Part shown: piece by piece, positions 52,944-61,828 of the stretch
Numbering within the stretch: the stretch's first letter is position 1
Layout of the letters: every line of letters starts with the position of its first letter
Source: Tistrella mobilis KA081020-065
Lineage (GTDB): Bacteria > Pseudomonadota > Alphaproteobacteria > Tistrellales > Tistrellaceae
DNA: 64,000 bases
Reading direction: 5' to 3'
NCBI RefSeq assembly: GCF_000264455.2
Contig: NC_017966.1
Span: 248,001 to 312,000 of the forward strand
Program-made: the position numbers and the translations under genes
Notes under the pieces: model-generated
Databases searched by the model: none
What the model saw: the letters and a program-made list of their open reading frames with translations, nothing else
What the model was told of the DNA's origin: nothing

Positions 52944-52973
52944 ACCGCCGGGAGCCATATCGCCCCCGGCGGT
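52944..52973. terminator. Convergent terminator after the halovibrin-like gene
   Basis: Nine-bp arms ACCGCCGGG / CCCGGCGGT with a short T run on the minus strand (TTTTTC). It lies between two convergent genes and can serve both. Confidence 0.8.
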
Positions 52974-53008
52974 CTTCATTGTCCGGTCGTTCCGGTCGTC
53001 GGCCCCGA

Positions 53009-53464
53009 TCAATGCGCCTGTGCCGGCGGGTGCAGCTGGTCCAGCACCTTGCGCAGCACGCCATGGGCCACGGCCACCTCGGTAACCTCGCCGACCAGGG
53101 CATGATAGCGCGCCTGCGCGCCCGCGGTCTCGCCGGCCTCTGCGGTCGCAAGGCTGTCGGGCCCCGGCCGCACCAGGGCGGCAACCTTGCCCGCATGCCG
53201 CGCCACATCCTCGGGCCCCGGCGGCGGCAGGCGCCGCGGGCTGCGGGTCTCGTCGATCGAGACGATCAGATCCGAAATCGCCTTCAACCAGGCGAAATCC
53301 GGATGTCCTGTCACCAGCGACAAACGCTGATACGGATCCGCGGCCGCGCCGAACCGCTCCAGCTCGGTATCGAGCATCGCCTTGTGAACCTTGATCAACG
53401 CCGCCGACAACAGCTTCAGCGCAGCGCGGGGGTCGGTGGCAGGCAGGCGGTCGATGGCGGTCAT
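53009..53464 (-). CDS. Conserved hypothetical protein
   Basis: 151 residues, mostly helical by eye, with no signal or membrane segment. GHPDFAWLKAISDLIVSIDE is its most family-like stretch. GC third-position bias supports a real gene. I do not recognise the function. It ends at the shared terminator and stands alone. Confidence 0.75.
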   Translation of the reverse strand: MTAIDRLPATDPRAALKLLSAALIKVHKAMLDTELERFGAAADPYQRLSLVTGHPDFAWLKAISDLIVSIDETRSPRRLPPPGPEDVARHAGKVAALVRPGPDSLATAEAGETAGAQARYHALVGEVTEVAVAHGVLRKVLDQLHPPAQAH

Positions 53465-53554
53465 GCGATCGCGTCTCCTTCATCTCGCCGGTTGCGGAAC
53501 CGGCAATATGTAGCGATCGCGGGGGCGAATGTCACCCTGTGGGGTATGCAGGGG

Positions 53555-54795
53555 CAGGGCAATCGGGTGAAACAGTGCGTGACAGGACGGAAAAAGTCTG
53601 AATCTCTCGTTGTCGACGTTGCTGGCTTGGGAGGGATGGATGGAACCGTGTGGGGCCTTGGGCGAAGCGATTGGGTTTCTTGAGCATTTTGAGGAGCTTC
53701 CGGACGGGCGGCAAGCTGGCAAGATTGTGTATCCGCTTGATGAGGTGCTGCTCCTGAGCCTTCTGGCGGTGCTGGCGGGAGCGGAGACCTTCACGGACAT
53801 CGCGCGCTTTGGCCAAAAGAAGCTCGATCTGCTGCGGCGCTTCCGGCCATTCGCGGATGGCACGCCGCCGCACGACACGCTGGGTGACATCTTCGCGTCG
53901 CTGGACGCGGAGAGCTTTCAGCGGTGCTTCGTGTCGTGGGTGGCGTCGGTTACCGGGACGCCTGAGGGCGTGATCGCCATTGATGGCAAGACCGTGCGGC
54001 GTTCGGGCGGGAAGAAGGACGCGAAGGCGCCCATCCACATGGTCTCGGCCTTCGCCGCCCGGCAGCGTCTGGTGCTGGGTCAGGTCAAGGTGGACGAGAA
54101 GTCGAACGAGATCGTGGCCATTCCCAAGCTATTGGACCTGCTGGCGATCGAAGGGGCCATCGTGACCATCGACGCCATGGGATGCCAGCGCGACATTGCG
54201 GCCAGGATCACCGACAAGAAGGCCGATTACGTGTTGGCCCTCAAAGGCAATCAAGGATCGCTGCGCGAGGACGTCGCCCTGTTCGTCGCCGAACAGCAGG
54301 CCAAGGGCTTCCAGGATACGACCATCAGCCAGCACGAGACCGTCGACGGCGATCATGGCCGGATCGAAACCCGCAAGACCACCGTCATCCATGATGTCGC
54401 CTGGCTCCGGGCGCGACATGACTGGCCCGGCCTCAAAAGCATCGTCGTCGTGGAAAGCACGCGACGGATCGGCGACAAAATCGACAGCGAAACCCGGCTC
54501 TACATCACATCATTGGCGCTCATCGCCGCTCTCGTCGGGCCGATCATCAGAAGTCATTGGGCCATCGAGAATAGTCTCCACTGGGTCATGGATATGGTCT
54601 TCCGTGATGACGAATGCCGGGTGCGTACCCAAAACGCCCCAGCCAACTTCACAACCCTGAAGCACATGGCACATAACCTGCTGCGACAAGCACCGGGAAA
54701 GGACTCCCTACGCCTCCGACGCAAGGTCGCCGCCTGGGACGACGACTTCCTCGCAAGCCTCATCGCAGTTTAAAAACTTTCACCCGATTCCCCTG
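53555..54795 (+). mobile_element. Intact ISAs1-family insertion sequence
   Basis: 1,241 bp. Imperfect 18-bp terminal inverted repeats: CAGGGCAATCGGGTGAAA at the left (53555-53572) and its near-complement at 54778-54795 (one mismatch). Perfect 10-bp direct repeats TATGCAGGGG flank it at 53545-53554 and 54796-54805, the target duplication. The intact transposase and perfect duplication point to recent insertion. It sits 11 bp beyond the stop of the thioesterase gene. Confidence 0.95.
53640..54773 (+). CDS. ISAs1-family transposase
   Basis: 377 residues from the ATG at 53640 with GGGAGGG upstream; an in-frame TTG at 53610 is possible. DDE residues lie in VIAIDGKTVRRSGG, VTIDAMGCQRDIA and SHWAIENSLHWVMDMVF. 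ADYVLALKGNQGSL is also typical. The frame is undamaged, so the element may be active. Confidence 0.95.
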   Translation: MEPCGALGEAIGFLEHFEELPDGRQAGKIVYPLDEVLLLSLLAVLAGAETFTDIARFGQKKLDLLRRFRPFADGTPPHDTLGDIFASLDAESFQRCFVSWVASVTGTPEGVIAIDGKTVRRSGGKKDAKAPIHMVSAFAARQRLVLGQVKVDEKSNEIVAIPKLLDLLAIEGAIVTIDAMGCQRDIAARITDKKADYVLALKGNQGSLREDVALFVAEQQAKGFQDTTISQHETVDGDHGRIETRKTTVIHDVAWLRARHDWPGLKSIVVVESTRRIGDKIDSETRLYITSLALIAALVGPIIRSHWAIENSLHWVMDMVFRDDECRVRTQNAPANFTTLKHMAHNLLRQAPGKDSLRLRRKVAAWDDDFLASLIAV

Positions 54796-54816
54796 TATGC
54801 AGGGGGCGGGGGGCCG

Positions 54817-55254
54817 TCATACCGACGGACGGGTTGTACCATGCCGTCGCGTCATCTGCTGCAGCACCACGGCCGGTTCGGCGATATGGCGGGTCATGCG
54901 GCCATCGAGGATGATGCCCGCACCATCGGTCCCGCGGACCTCGAACAGCAGGGAGCGGCCGATTGCCCGATTCAGCCGGGCGGTGATCTCTATGGTGACG
55001 CCCGCCGGGGTGGGGGCCAGATGACGCAGGTCGAAGCCGACCCCGACGGTTGTGTGGCCGGGCGGCAGGGCGGCGGCCACGGCGCGCATGCAGGCCAGTT
55101 CGGCCAGCCAGATCACCGGTGCCGAGGCCAGGGCGGAGACCTCTCCCTGCCAGGCATCCGCCAGATCCTGTGACCGCACCAGATGGGTCATACGGCCCTC
55201 GAGCCCGGGCGTCAGCCCGGGCAGTGTGGCGATCAGGTCGCCGATCTCGCTCAT
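54817..55254 (-). CDS. FlK-like (fluoroacetyl-CoA-type) thioesterase
   Basis: 145 residues from the ATG at 55254, with GGAGGAT upstream. A hot-dog fold is suggested by GVGFDLRHLAPTPAGVTIEI then ARLNRAIGRSLLFEV, the pattern of FlK-like thioesterases. FlK removes a toxic acyl-CoA in fluoroacetate producers. Here it follows an MFS exporter by 16 bp, so a resistance or editing role for the neighbouring pathway is likely. The assignment as thioesterase is good; the substrate is unknown. Confidence 0.8.
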   Translation of the reverse strand: MSEIGDLIATLPGLTPGLEGRMTHLVRSQDLADAWQGEVSALASAPVIWLAELACMRAVAAALPPGHTTVGVGFDLRHLAPTPAGVTIEITARLNRAIGRSLLFEVRGTDGAGIILDGRMTRHIAEPAVVLQQMTRRHGTTRPSV

Positions 55255-55270
55255 GTCTGGATCCTCCGGA

Positions 55271-56554
55271 TCAGAGGGCGGCAGCCGCGGGGCGGCCCCG
55301 GCCGGTTGCAACCGAAACGATGCCAAGTGCCAGACCCAGCACCAGGAAGACCCGGCGGATGCCCTCCAGATCGGCAGCCCCGGCGCCGGCGCCGGAAGCG
55401 CCGGCAATCACGCCGGTTGCGACCTGCCAGACAGCGACGCCGGCAAAGAAACAGAAGATCAGCCCTGCCAGCGCCCGGCCCATGGTTTCAGGCGGGAAGC
55501 TTGCCCTGACGACGGCGAACTGAAGCACATAGAACGATCCGGCCGCGACTGCGATGCCTGTCAGCGCCAGATCGAGAGCCAGCATGCGGCCGCCGATCAG
55601 GCCCAGTGCCGCCAGCGCTGCGGCGGCGAGCAGGCCACCGCCGGTCATCAGCAGCCGCCGGCGGTGGCCGGGGCGGTCGGCACGGCCGAAGCCCAGCGGG
55701 GCCACCACCATCACTGCCGACACCACCAGCACGATATTGCCGATCGTCACCGCATCGAGGCCATAGGCGGCATCGAGAAAAGGGCCGAGCCAGAGGCCGC
55801 GCAGCGTGATCAGCGCCGGATATGAGATGAGGGCGAGCGCTGCCGTACCGCGCATCGCCGGCGAAATCAGGATCGCCAGCGTGCCGCGGATGTCTTCCAC
55901 CAGCCGGGTGCCGGCGGCCCCTGCCGCAACCGGCGGCCGTGCCGGCACCGGCGCCCGGGCGAGGCCCAGGTGAATGGCCGCGGCGACGATCAGTGTCAGG
56001 ACCGAGCAGGCGGCGAAAGCACCCCGCCAGCCGCCCAGTTCGATCGCAAGCGAGAGCGGCGTGCCGGAAAGCAGCATCCCCGCCCCACCGATGGAAACCA
56101 CGGCACCCGAGACCGCCGCGAAGCGCTCGGCCGGCCAGGCATGGCTCGCGAATACCAGCGGCGCCATCAGCAGGCCGGAACAGCCGATGCCGATCACCGC
56201 CTGCGCGGCGACCAGCCAGCCGAAAGCTGGTGCCACTGCCGACGCCGCGGCACCGGCGGCGGTGATCAGCAGCAGCAGCGTCGCCGTGCGCCGCACGCCC
56301 AGCCGGTCCACCGCCAGACCGACCGGAAGCTGCACAAGCGCGAAGGCCAGATGGAAGGCCGCCGCAAAGACGCCTAACCCTTCTGCGCCGATGCCGAATC
56401 CCGCCTGAAGCGGGCCCGCCATCACCGCCGGCAGGGTGCGGTAGAGATGGCTGAGGGCGAAGCCGGCCACAAGCAGGCCGAGCATCACCGTTACGGCGCG
56501 CGGTACGTCCGCGGTCCGTCGGGCCGTCTCGGGGATGGCAGGAGGGGAGGACAT
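55271..56554 (-). CDS. MFS transporter, probable exporter of the cluster
   Basis: 427 residues with about twelve membrane segments, from the ATG at 56554. MFS motif A appears as LAVDRLGVRRTATLLLLITA. Residues FALSHLYRTLPAVMAGPLQA begin the fold. It is divergent from the N-oxygenase operon and co-transcribed with the thioesterase; efflux of the cluster product is inference. Confidence 0.88.
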   Translation of the reverse strand: MSSPPAIPETARRTADVPRAVTVMLGLLVAGFALSHLYRTLPAVMAGPLQAGFGIGAEGLGVFAAAFHLAFALVQLPVGLAVDRLGVRRTATLLLLITAAGAAASAVAPAFGWLVAAQAVIGIGCSGLLMAPLVFASHAWPAERFAAVSGAVVSIGGAGMLLSGTPLSLAIELGGWRGAFAACSVLTLIVAAAIHLGLARAPVPARPPVAAGAAGTRLVEDIRGTLAILISPAMRGTAALALISYPALITLRGLWLGPFLDAAYGLDAVTIGNIVLVVSAVMVVAPLGFGRADRPGHRRRLLMTGGGLLAAAALAALGLIGGRMLALDLALTGIAVAAGSFYVLQFAVVRASFPPETMGRALAGLIFCFFAGVAVWQVATGVIAGASGAGAGAADLEGIRRVFLVLGLALGIVSVATGRGRPAAAAL

Positions 56555-56880
56555 CGCGCGGTGATCCCTGTTGGGCGGGGGAGAGGGCAGATGGACAGGA
56601 GGGAGGGGCAGGCACTGAGATCTTCCAGCCCGGTCTGGGAGAATATTCATTCCGGCCTCGACTCGGAGATTAGGGGCGAGAATCTGACATGTCAAAAGCA
56701 TGATTTATGGAAGGCGTCATTCCAGAATGTATATTTGTTGCATTGCAAATAAGTGGGGCATTCATGCTGTGGCGTGCCCACCAAAATTTGGGTCGCCTGC
56801 ATGCCCGAGACATCCGAGGGGCTGCCCGTATATGGACGCCGTGGCATCACCCGTGGGCACATTGCGCCGCACACTAAAAA

Positions 56881-56895
56881 GTCCATAATATGGAT
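56881..56895. promoter_or_regulatory. Palindromic operator candidate, site 1
   Basis: GTCCATAATATGGAT; arms TCCATA/TATGGA around a central A. It nearly matches site 2 at 57119-57133, 238 bp away. Confidence 0.5.
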
Positions 56896-57118
56896 TAAAA
56901 AAACAGATCAGCCGGAGAGTTCGGAGGATGAAAGGATGCCGGTGCCGGCACGCCTGCAAACAGGCACAACGATTCCATCCGTTGATCGATGGCCATTCCG
57001 CAAAATTGGACAGAATTGCTGGCCTTTTTTGCGAAAACAGCCGGATTATCCTGTCATATGGTGTGCGGATCCACGGAGATGGGAGCCGTTGGAGGTCGAT
57101 GTGACATGCCTTTACATC

Positions 57119-57133
57119 GTCCATTATATGGAC
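57119..57133. promoter_or_regulatory. Palindromic operator candidate, site 2
   Basis: GTCCATTATATGGAC; arms GTCCAT/ATGGAC around TAT. It shares GTCCATWATATGGA with site 1 and lies 368 bp before the N-oxygenase start. Confidence 0.5.
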
Positions 57134-57500
57134 CTTACGTCAATTATTTTGAGATGACGGATTGAATCGCCCGTCCTGTGGTTGTATTTATGGAATGGAT
57201 AACGCCTGGAACGATCGTTCGAGCGGCTGTTGGCGACCCATAGTCGACAGCTGTCCCTGACAATAAAAAAACGGATCGATTTCCGGGCTGAACGGGGAGA
57301 CGCAAGATATGATCATGTTCCTGCCCGCCTTCACGAGACGCTGAGCCGGCTGCCACGGTCCGGCCAGGCTCGTGCCTTCCGCGCGCAATCGGGAGGTGCC
57401 GCCGCCGGCCCGGCAGGCAGATCGACATTTCACCCTGAACATCTGGAATCGATCGAACCGGTGGCGGGCCTGGGCCGCGCTGCCGGCCAAGGGGATCATC

Positions 57501-58409
57501 ATGCTTCAGACCAGCACCGTGCCAGCATCGCCGGGCGTGCTCGCCCAACCCGCCTTCGCCCGGGCGATCGACCGCCTGTCGCAGCTGTCCGTCGACGGCT
57601 ATTACAACCCTTATCGCAGCTTCGATTGGCCGGACGCCATCGACGCCGACAGCTGGTGGATGTCGCCTGAACTGCTCTCGGTCTCGGGGACCGAGATGGG
57701 AGCAGAGCTTGACGAGGACACCCTCCGCAGGCTCGCCAAGTGGGAGAGCATCAACTTCTACAGCCTGAACGTGCATGGCATCCGCGAGCTGCTGCAGGCG
57801 GTCATCGCCCGTCTGCACGAGCCCGGCTATGAAGTGGCATCGAAGTTCTTCCACCATTTCGTCGGCGAAGAGAACGACCACATGTGGTTCTTCGCCGAGT
57901 TCTGCATGCGCTATGCCGGCAAGCTCTATCCCGACCGCCAGGTGCGGATCGAGACGGCGACCGACCCGGCGATCGAGAATTTCCTCACCTTCGCCCGAAT
58001 CACGATCTTCGAAGAGATCGTCGACTTCTACAACACGGCGATGGGCTCCGACGAGCGGCTCGACCCGGCCATTCGCAAGATCAACCACGTCCACCATGTC
58101 GATGAAAGCCGCCACATCGCTTTCGGCCGCAAGCTGATGGTGCTGTTGCACGACGAACTGCGCGCCAAGGGTGACGAGGCCTTGCTCGACAAGGTGTCGG
58201 AGTATCTGCGCCGCTACATGACCGCCAGCGTGCGCGGCTTCTATTCGCCCGACGTCTATCGCGATGCCGGCATCGCCGAACCGCTGGTTCTGCGCCGGCG
58301 CCTGATGGCCGATCCGGCCCGCGCCGCCTTCGATGCGAAGGTGCTGCGCCGGACCACCGACTTCATGACCGCCACCGGTATCCTCCGCCCCGTACGGGAG
58401 GCCGCATGA
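57501..58409 (+). CDS. AurF-like diiron N-oxygenase
   Basis: 302 residues, start placed by AAGGGG six bases before the ATG. All expected diiron ligands are present: E82, E124 and H127 in VGEENDHMWFF, E171 in IFEEIVDFY, H198, E202 and H205 in HVHHVDESRHIAFG. The spacing E-x-x-H and H-x(3)-E-x-x-H equals that of AurF. AurF-type enzymes oxidise amines to hydroxylamines or nitro groups, sometimes on a carrier protein. First gene of the plus-strand operon; overlaps the carrier-protein gene by 4 bp. The substrate is probably the aminoacyl carrier protein (inference). Confidence 0.88.
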   Translation: MLQTSTVPASPGVLAQPAFARAIDRLSQLSVDGYYNPYRSFDWPDAIDADSWWMSPELLSVSGTEMGAELDEDTLRRLAKWESINFYSLNVHGIRELLQAVIARLHEPGYEVASKFFHHFVGEENDHMWFFAEFCMRYAGKLYPDRQVRIETATDPAIENFLTFARITIFEEIVDFYNTAMGSDERLDPAIRKINHVHHVDESRHIAFGRKLMVLLHDELRAKGDEALLDKVSEYLRRYMTASVRGFYSPDVYRDAGIAEPLVLRRRLMADPARAAFDAKVLRRTTDFMTATGILRPVREAA

Positions 58410-58660
58410 TGACCGACCTCACCCCCGCCGCCGACGCCGAGGCCCGTATCCTCGAGTGGCTTCTGGCCCGCAATCCCGAACTCCAGGCCATCCCCGACGA
58501 CATGGACCTGATCGAGAGCCGGGTGATCGACAGCCTGGACTTCATGGAATTCGTCTTTCTGCTGGAAGAGGTCACCGGTCGGTCGAACCTGCTCGACGGC
58601 GTCTCGGTCGATGCCTTCCGCAGTCTGGCGGCTATCCGCAGCACGTTCCTTGCCGGCTGA
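58406..58660 (+). CDS. Acyl carrier protein, free-standing
   Basis: 84 residues. The phosphopantetheine serine is S43 in VIDSLDFMEFVFLLEE. GGGAGG precedes the ATG, and the start overlaps the N-oxygenase stop as ATGA. Lying between the N-oxygenase and the amino acid ligase, it probably tethers the amino acid during oxidation. Confidence 0.92.
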   Translation: MMTDLTPAADAEARILEWLLARNPELQAIPDDMDLIESRVIDSLDFMEFVFLLEEVTGRSNLLDGVSVDAFRSLAAIRSTFLAG

Positions 58661-58702
58661 TCTGCAGCACCCTCTTGAGGACGATCCTGAGGAGTTCCCC
58701 CG

Positions 58703-59707
58703 ATGTGCACCGAACATGATTGCGGCCACGGCCAGGCTGCGGCGGATACCCCCCTTTATCGTGCGGCCGAAGACGGGCTGGTGACGCTCGGCCCCGATGT
58801 CACCGAATTGATGACCGCGCTGGATGATCACATCCGGTCCTGGGCCCGGAGGGTTCCGGCCCGGCCGATGATCTACCCGCCGCTGATGCGTGCGGCCGAT
58901 CTCGACACGCTCGACTTCTTCCACAACTTCCCGCATCTGGGCGTGATGACCGCCGGTATCGCCGAACCGCATCAGGCGGCGGTGGCGGAAGAGGCCAAGG
59001 CCGGCCCGGTCGGCGTGATTGCGGGCGACCGGCTGACCGATGCCACGCATCTGCTGCCCACCGCCGCCTGCTACAACATCTATCTGGACCTGCGCGGCAG
59101 CCGGCTCGACGGCCCCCGTTTCACCACCACCATCGGTCGTTGCTTCCGCCGCGAGACCCATTACGACGGTCTGCGCCGGCTGATGGGTTTCAGCATGCGT
59201 GAGATCGTCTGCGTCGGCCCGCAGGATGCGGTCAAGGCGCATCTGAAGACCTTCCGGGCGAAGATCCGCGCTTTCGCCGACCGGCTCGATCTGCCACTCG
59301 AAATTGAGGCGGCGACCGATCCGTTCTTCTCGGCGGATGCGGCGCGCACCGCCATGCAGAAGCTGTTCCCGGTGAAGGAAGAGTTCGTCTATGGCGGCTC
59401 GCTCGCCATCGCCTCGGTCAACTTCCATCGCAACTTCTTCGGCGAGCGGTGCGACATCCGCACGGCCGATGGTGAACATGCCTTCAGCGGCTGTGTCGCC
59501 TTCGGTCTGGAGCGCTGGATGCATGCCCTGCTGGATCAGCATGGCGGCGATGCCCGCCGCGCGCGGGCGGCGCTCGAGGTCGCGATCGCCGACGAGGCCG
59601 CCGAGGATGCGGCACTCGGCCTCGATGCCGGCTCGATGGTGTCACCGCCCTCGGCCGATGTCGCCCAGGCGCCGCGCAAGCGCACCCCCGCCGGAGCGGA
59701 GGCGTGA
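58703..59707 (+). CDS. Amino acid:[carrier protein] ligase (SerRS-like core)
   Basis: 334 residues resembling the catalytic core of class-II seryl-tRNA synthetase without a tRNA-binding arm, as in Bradyrhizobium Bll0957, which loads Gly or Ala on a carrier protein. Motif 2 is TIGRCFRRE (E151). Motif 3 is CVAFGLERWMHALL (R271). The zinc set of that family (Cys, Glu, Cys) is matched by C123 (PTAACYNIY), E151 and C264. GAGGAG precedes the ATG. The C-terminal 40 residues are Ala/Pro-rich. It overlaps the next gene as GTGA. Confidence 0.85.
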   Translation: MCTEHDCGHGQAAADTPLYRAAEDGLVTLGPDVTELMTALDDHIRSWARRVPARPMIYPPLMRAADLDTLDFFHNFPHLGVMTAGIAEPHQAAVAEEAKAGPVGVIAGDRLTDATHLLPTAACYNIYLDLRGSRLDGPRFTTTIGRCFRRETHYDGLRRLMGFSMREIVCVGPQDAVKAHLKTFRAKIRAFADRLDLPLEIEAATDPFFSADAARTAMQKLFPVKEEFVYGGSLAIASVNFHRNFFGERCDIRTADGEHAFSGCVAFGLERWMHALLDQHGGDARRARAALEVAIADEAAEDAALGLDAGSMVSPPSADVAQAPRKRTPAGAEA

Positions 59708-60786
59708 ACGCCGACGCTCCGGCCCCCCGGTCCGCCCCCGGTGAGGGGGCGGCCGGGCGGGCAGCCGGCAGGGTCGGGGCAGCCCTGCCGGTCTTCCAGG
59801 CGGGGATGGGCGGCATCGCCGGGCCACGGCTGGTCGCAGCCGTGGCCGAGGCCGGCGGCGCCGGCATCGTCGGGCTTTACAAGCATCCGCCGCAGGAGAT
59901 CGCAGCCCTGATCGCCGAGACGGCCGGCCTGACCGGGCGCGCTTTCGGCATCAATCTGGTGCCCGAGGTCGTCTCGGAAGCAGTGCTGGTCGATCAGGTA
60001 CGGGCAGTGCTGGCGGCACCGGCAGAGACGCCGCCCTTCATCAGCTTCTATGGCCTGCCGCCACGGGCAGCGATCACCCCCGCACGCGATGTCGGGCGTG
60101 AGGTGATCGTGCAGATCGGCAGCGTGTTCGATGCGGTGGAGGCGGTCAATCGTGGCGCCACCCAGTTGATCATCCAGGGCCACGAGGCGGGCGGTCACCA
60201 TCTGTCGCGCCGGCCGATGGCCGATCTGGTCGCGGCGCTGGTGGAACGTCTGCCGGCGGTTCCGGTGATTGCGGCGGGCGGCATCTCGTCGGGTGAAGCT
60301 GCTGCGGCGGCCGCGGCGGCCGGTGCCGATGCGGTGCTGGCCGGCACGGCTTTCATCTGCGCATCGGAAAGTGCGGCGCATGATGTCTACCGTGCGAAGG
60401 TGATGGCGGCCTGTTCGGCCGATACCGTGGTCAGCGACCGTTTCGAGATCGGATGGCCCGGCCGGCCGCATCGGGTGCTGCGCAATGCGGTGACCGAGGC
60501 GGCAGTGCCACCCGAGCCCGCCTTCATCGGCCGCACGGTCCTGTTCGGCCGGCCCTATCCGGTACCGCGCGGCTCTGCCGCCGTGCCGACCATCCATAGC
60601 TCGGGCCGGATCGAGGAAATGGCGCTCTATTGCGGCACGGGGTGCGATGCCGTCACCCGGATCGAGCCCGCCGCTGCCATCGTCGCCCGTCTGGCGACCG
60701 GTTTCGCGGCCGGCCGCAACGCGTCGGCGACGGACCCGACCGTCACGGCTGCACCCGTCACGCCCGTTACGGCGCGGGCCGGCTGA
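59704..60786 (+). CDS. Nitronate monooxygenase-like FMN enzyme
   Basis: 360 residues, GTG start coupled to the ligase stop. A TIM-barrel nitronate monooxygenase pattern is present: PVFQAGMGGIAGPRLVAAVA, the catalytic His in IIQGHEAGGHH, VIAAGGISSGEAAAAA and AVLAGTAFICA. The family oxidises alkyl nitronates; some members are FabK-like enoyl reductases. Next to an N-oxygenase, action on a nitro intermediate or self-protection is attractive. The last 45 residues are low-complexity. Confidence 0.87.
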   Translation: MNADAPAPRSAPGEGAAGRAAGRVGAALPVFQAGMGGIAGPRLVAAVAEAGGAGIVGLYKHPPQEIAALIAETAGLTGRAFGINLVPEVVSEAVLVDQVRAVLAAPAETPPFISFYGLPPRAAITPARDVGREVIVQIGSVFDAVEAVNRGATQLIIQGHEAGGHHLSRRPMADLVAALVERLPAVPVIAAGGISSGEAAAAAAAAGADAVLAGTAFICASESAAHDVYRAKVMAACSADTVVSDRFEIGWPGRPHRVLRNAVTEAAVPPEPAFIGRTVLFGRPYPVPRGSAAVPTIHSSGRIEEMALYCGTGCDAVTRIEPAAAIVARLATGFAAGRNASATDPTVTAAPVTPVTARAG

Positions 60787-60809
60787 AAAGATCCTCCGGG
60801 AGATATCTG

Positions 60810-61811
60810 ATGGACATCGCCTTCATGACCCTCAGCCGGCTCGCCTTCGGCTATTGGGAGGGACAGCCGCTTTATGCCATGGCCGAGCTTGGCGTCTTCG
60901 ACGCCCTGGCCGAAGGGCCGGCACGGGCGGCGACGCTCGCCGACCGGCTTGCCGCCTCGACCGATGGCATGGTCCGGCTGCTCGATGCCGGGGTGGCGCT
61001 CCGGCTGCTGACCCGCGATCCCGAGACCGACGGTCGCTATCGCAACACCGAGATGGCGACGAAGCTGCTGACCTCGGGTTCGCCCGATACCCTCATCCAC
61101 TGGGTGCGGGTGATGGGCCGCTGGTCCCGGCCGTGGAGCCGGCTGGCCGATGCCGTGCGCAGCGGCACCACGGTCGAGGATCAGGGCCTGCGGCTGGGGG
61201 ACGACCCCGCCTATATGCGCGACTTCATCCTGGGCATGCATGAATATGCCCGCCGCGGGGCGGCGGAACTGCCGTCCGCCATTCCGCTTGAAGGGCTGCG
61301 GCGCGGGGTCGATGTCGGCGGTGGCGCCGGAACCTATGCCATCGCGCTCGCCAATGCGGCGCCGGAGCTGAAGCTGACCGTTCTCGACCTGACCCCGGTG
61401 CTCGACATCACCCGGGCGATGGTCGATGCCCACGGCCTTACCGGCCGGATCGATACCGGGGTGATCGACTACCGCCTGGATCGTTTCGGCGAGGATCTGG
61501 ACCTGGTGCTGATGTCGAACGTGCTGCACCAGGAAAGCGACACGGTCTGCCTGTCGATGCTCGGCCGCGCCCGCGATGCGCTCCGGCCCGGCGGGCGGGT
61601 GGTGGTGCAGGGGCATTTCGTCCAGCCCGACCGGACGGGGCCGCTCTTCGCCACCCTGCACAACCTTTCAGCGCTCGCGCTGTGGAGTGGCGGCCACAGC
61701 CGGACGCTGGAAGAGATGGCGGCACTCGCCGGACGCTCAGGCTTCACCGAGGTCACCACCGGCCCGGTCGGCAAGTCCGGCCTGTCGATGGTGACCGCGG
61801 TAAGGGCCTGA
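60810..61811 (+). CDS. SAM-dependent methyltransferase
   Basis: 333 residues from the ATG at 60810, with GGGAG upstream. An N-terminal dimerisation winged helix (YWEGQPLYAMAELGVFDALA) precedes the SAM site GVDVGGGAGTYAIALA. VLHQESDTVCLSMLGRARDA and LRPGGRVVV follow, as in small-molecule O-methyltransferases. It probably methylates the cluster product. Last gene of the operon. Confidence 0.9.
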   Translation: MDIAFMTLSRLAFGYWEGQPLYAMAELGVFDALAEGPARAATLADRLAASTDGMVRLLDAGVALRLLTRDPETDGRYRNTEMATKLLTSGSPDTLIHWVRVMGRWSRPWSRLADAVRSGTTVEDQGLRLGDDPAYMRDFILGMHEYARRGAAELPSAIPLEGLRRGVDVGGGAGTYAIALANAAPELKLTVLDLTPVLDITRAMVDAHGLTGRIDTGVIDYRLDRFGEDLDLVLMSNVLHQESDTVCLSMLGRARDALRPGGRVVVQGHFVQPDRTGPLFATLHNLSALALWSGGHSRTLEEMAALAGRSGFTEVTTGPVGKSGLSMVTAVRA

Positions 61812-61828
61812 TGGTCCGGGCCTGAGGG

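Larger units (their letters stand above)
56555..57500. promoter_or_regulatory. AT-rich divergent control region of the biosynthetic cluster
   Basis: 946 bp without a supportable gene. Composition drops well below the genome level between about 56690 and 57260. Short open frames on both strands lack ribosome sites and motifs. It contains two palindromes (separate entries) and a partial half-site near 56827 (GTATATGGAC). It must hold the promoters of the MFS and N-oxygenase operons. Confidence 0.6.

Noticed and set aside
56753-57157. Plus-strand open frame of 134 codons in the cluster control region
   Set aside because: No ribosome site, odd composition and no family pattern; it covers the palindromes, so regulatory DNA is more likely.
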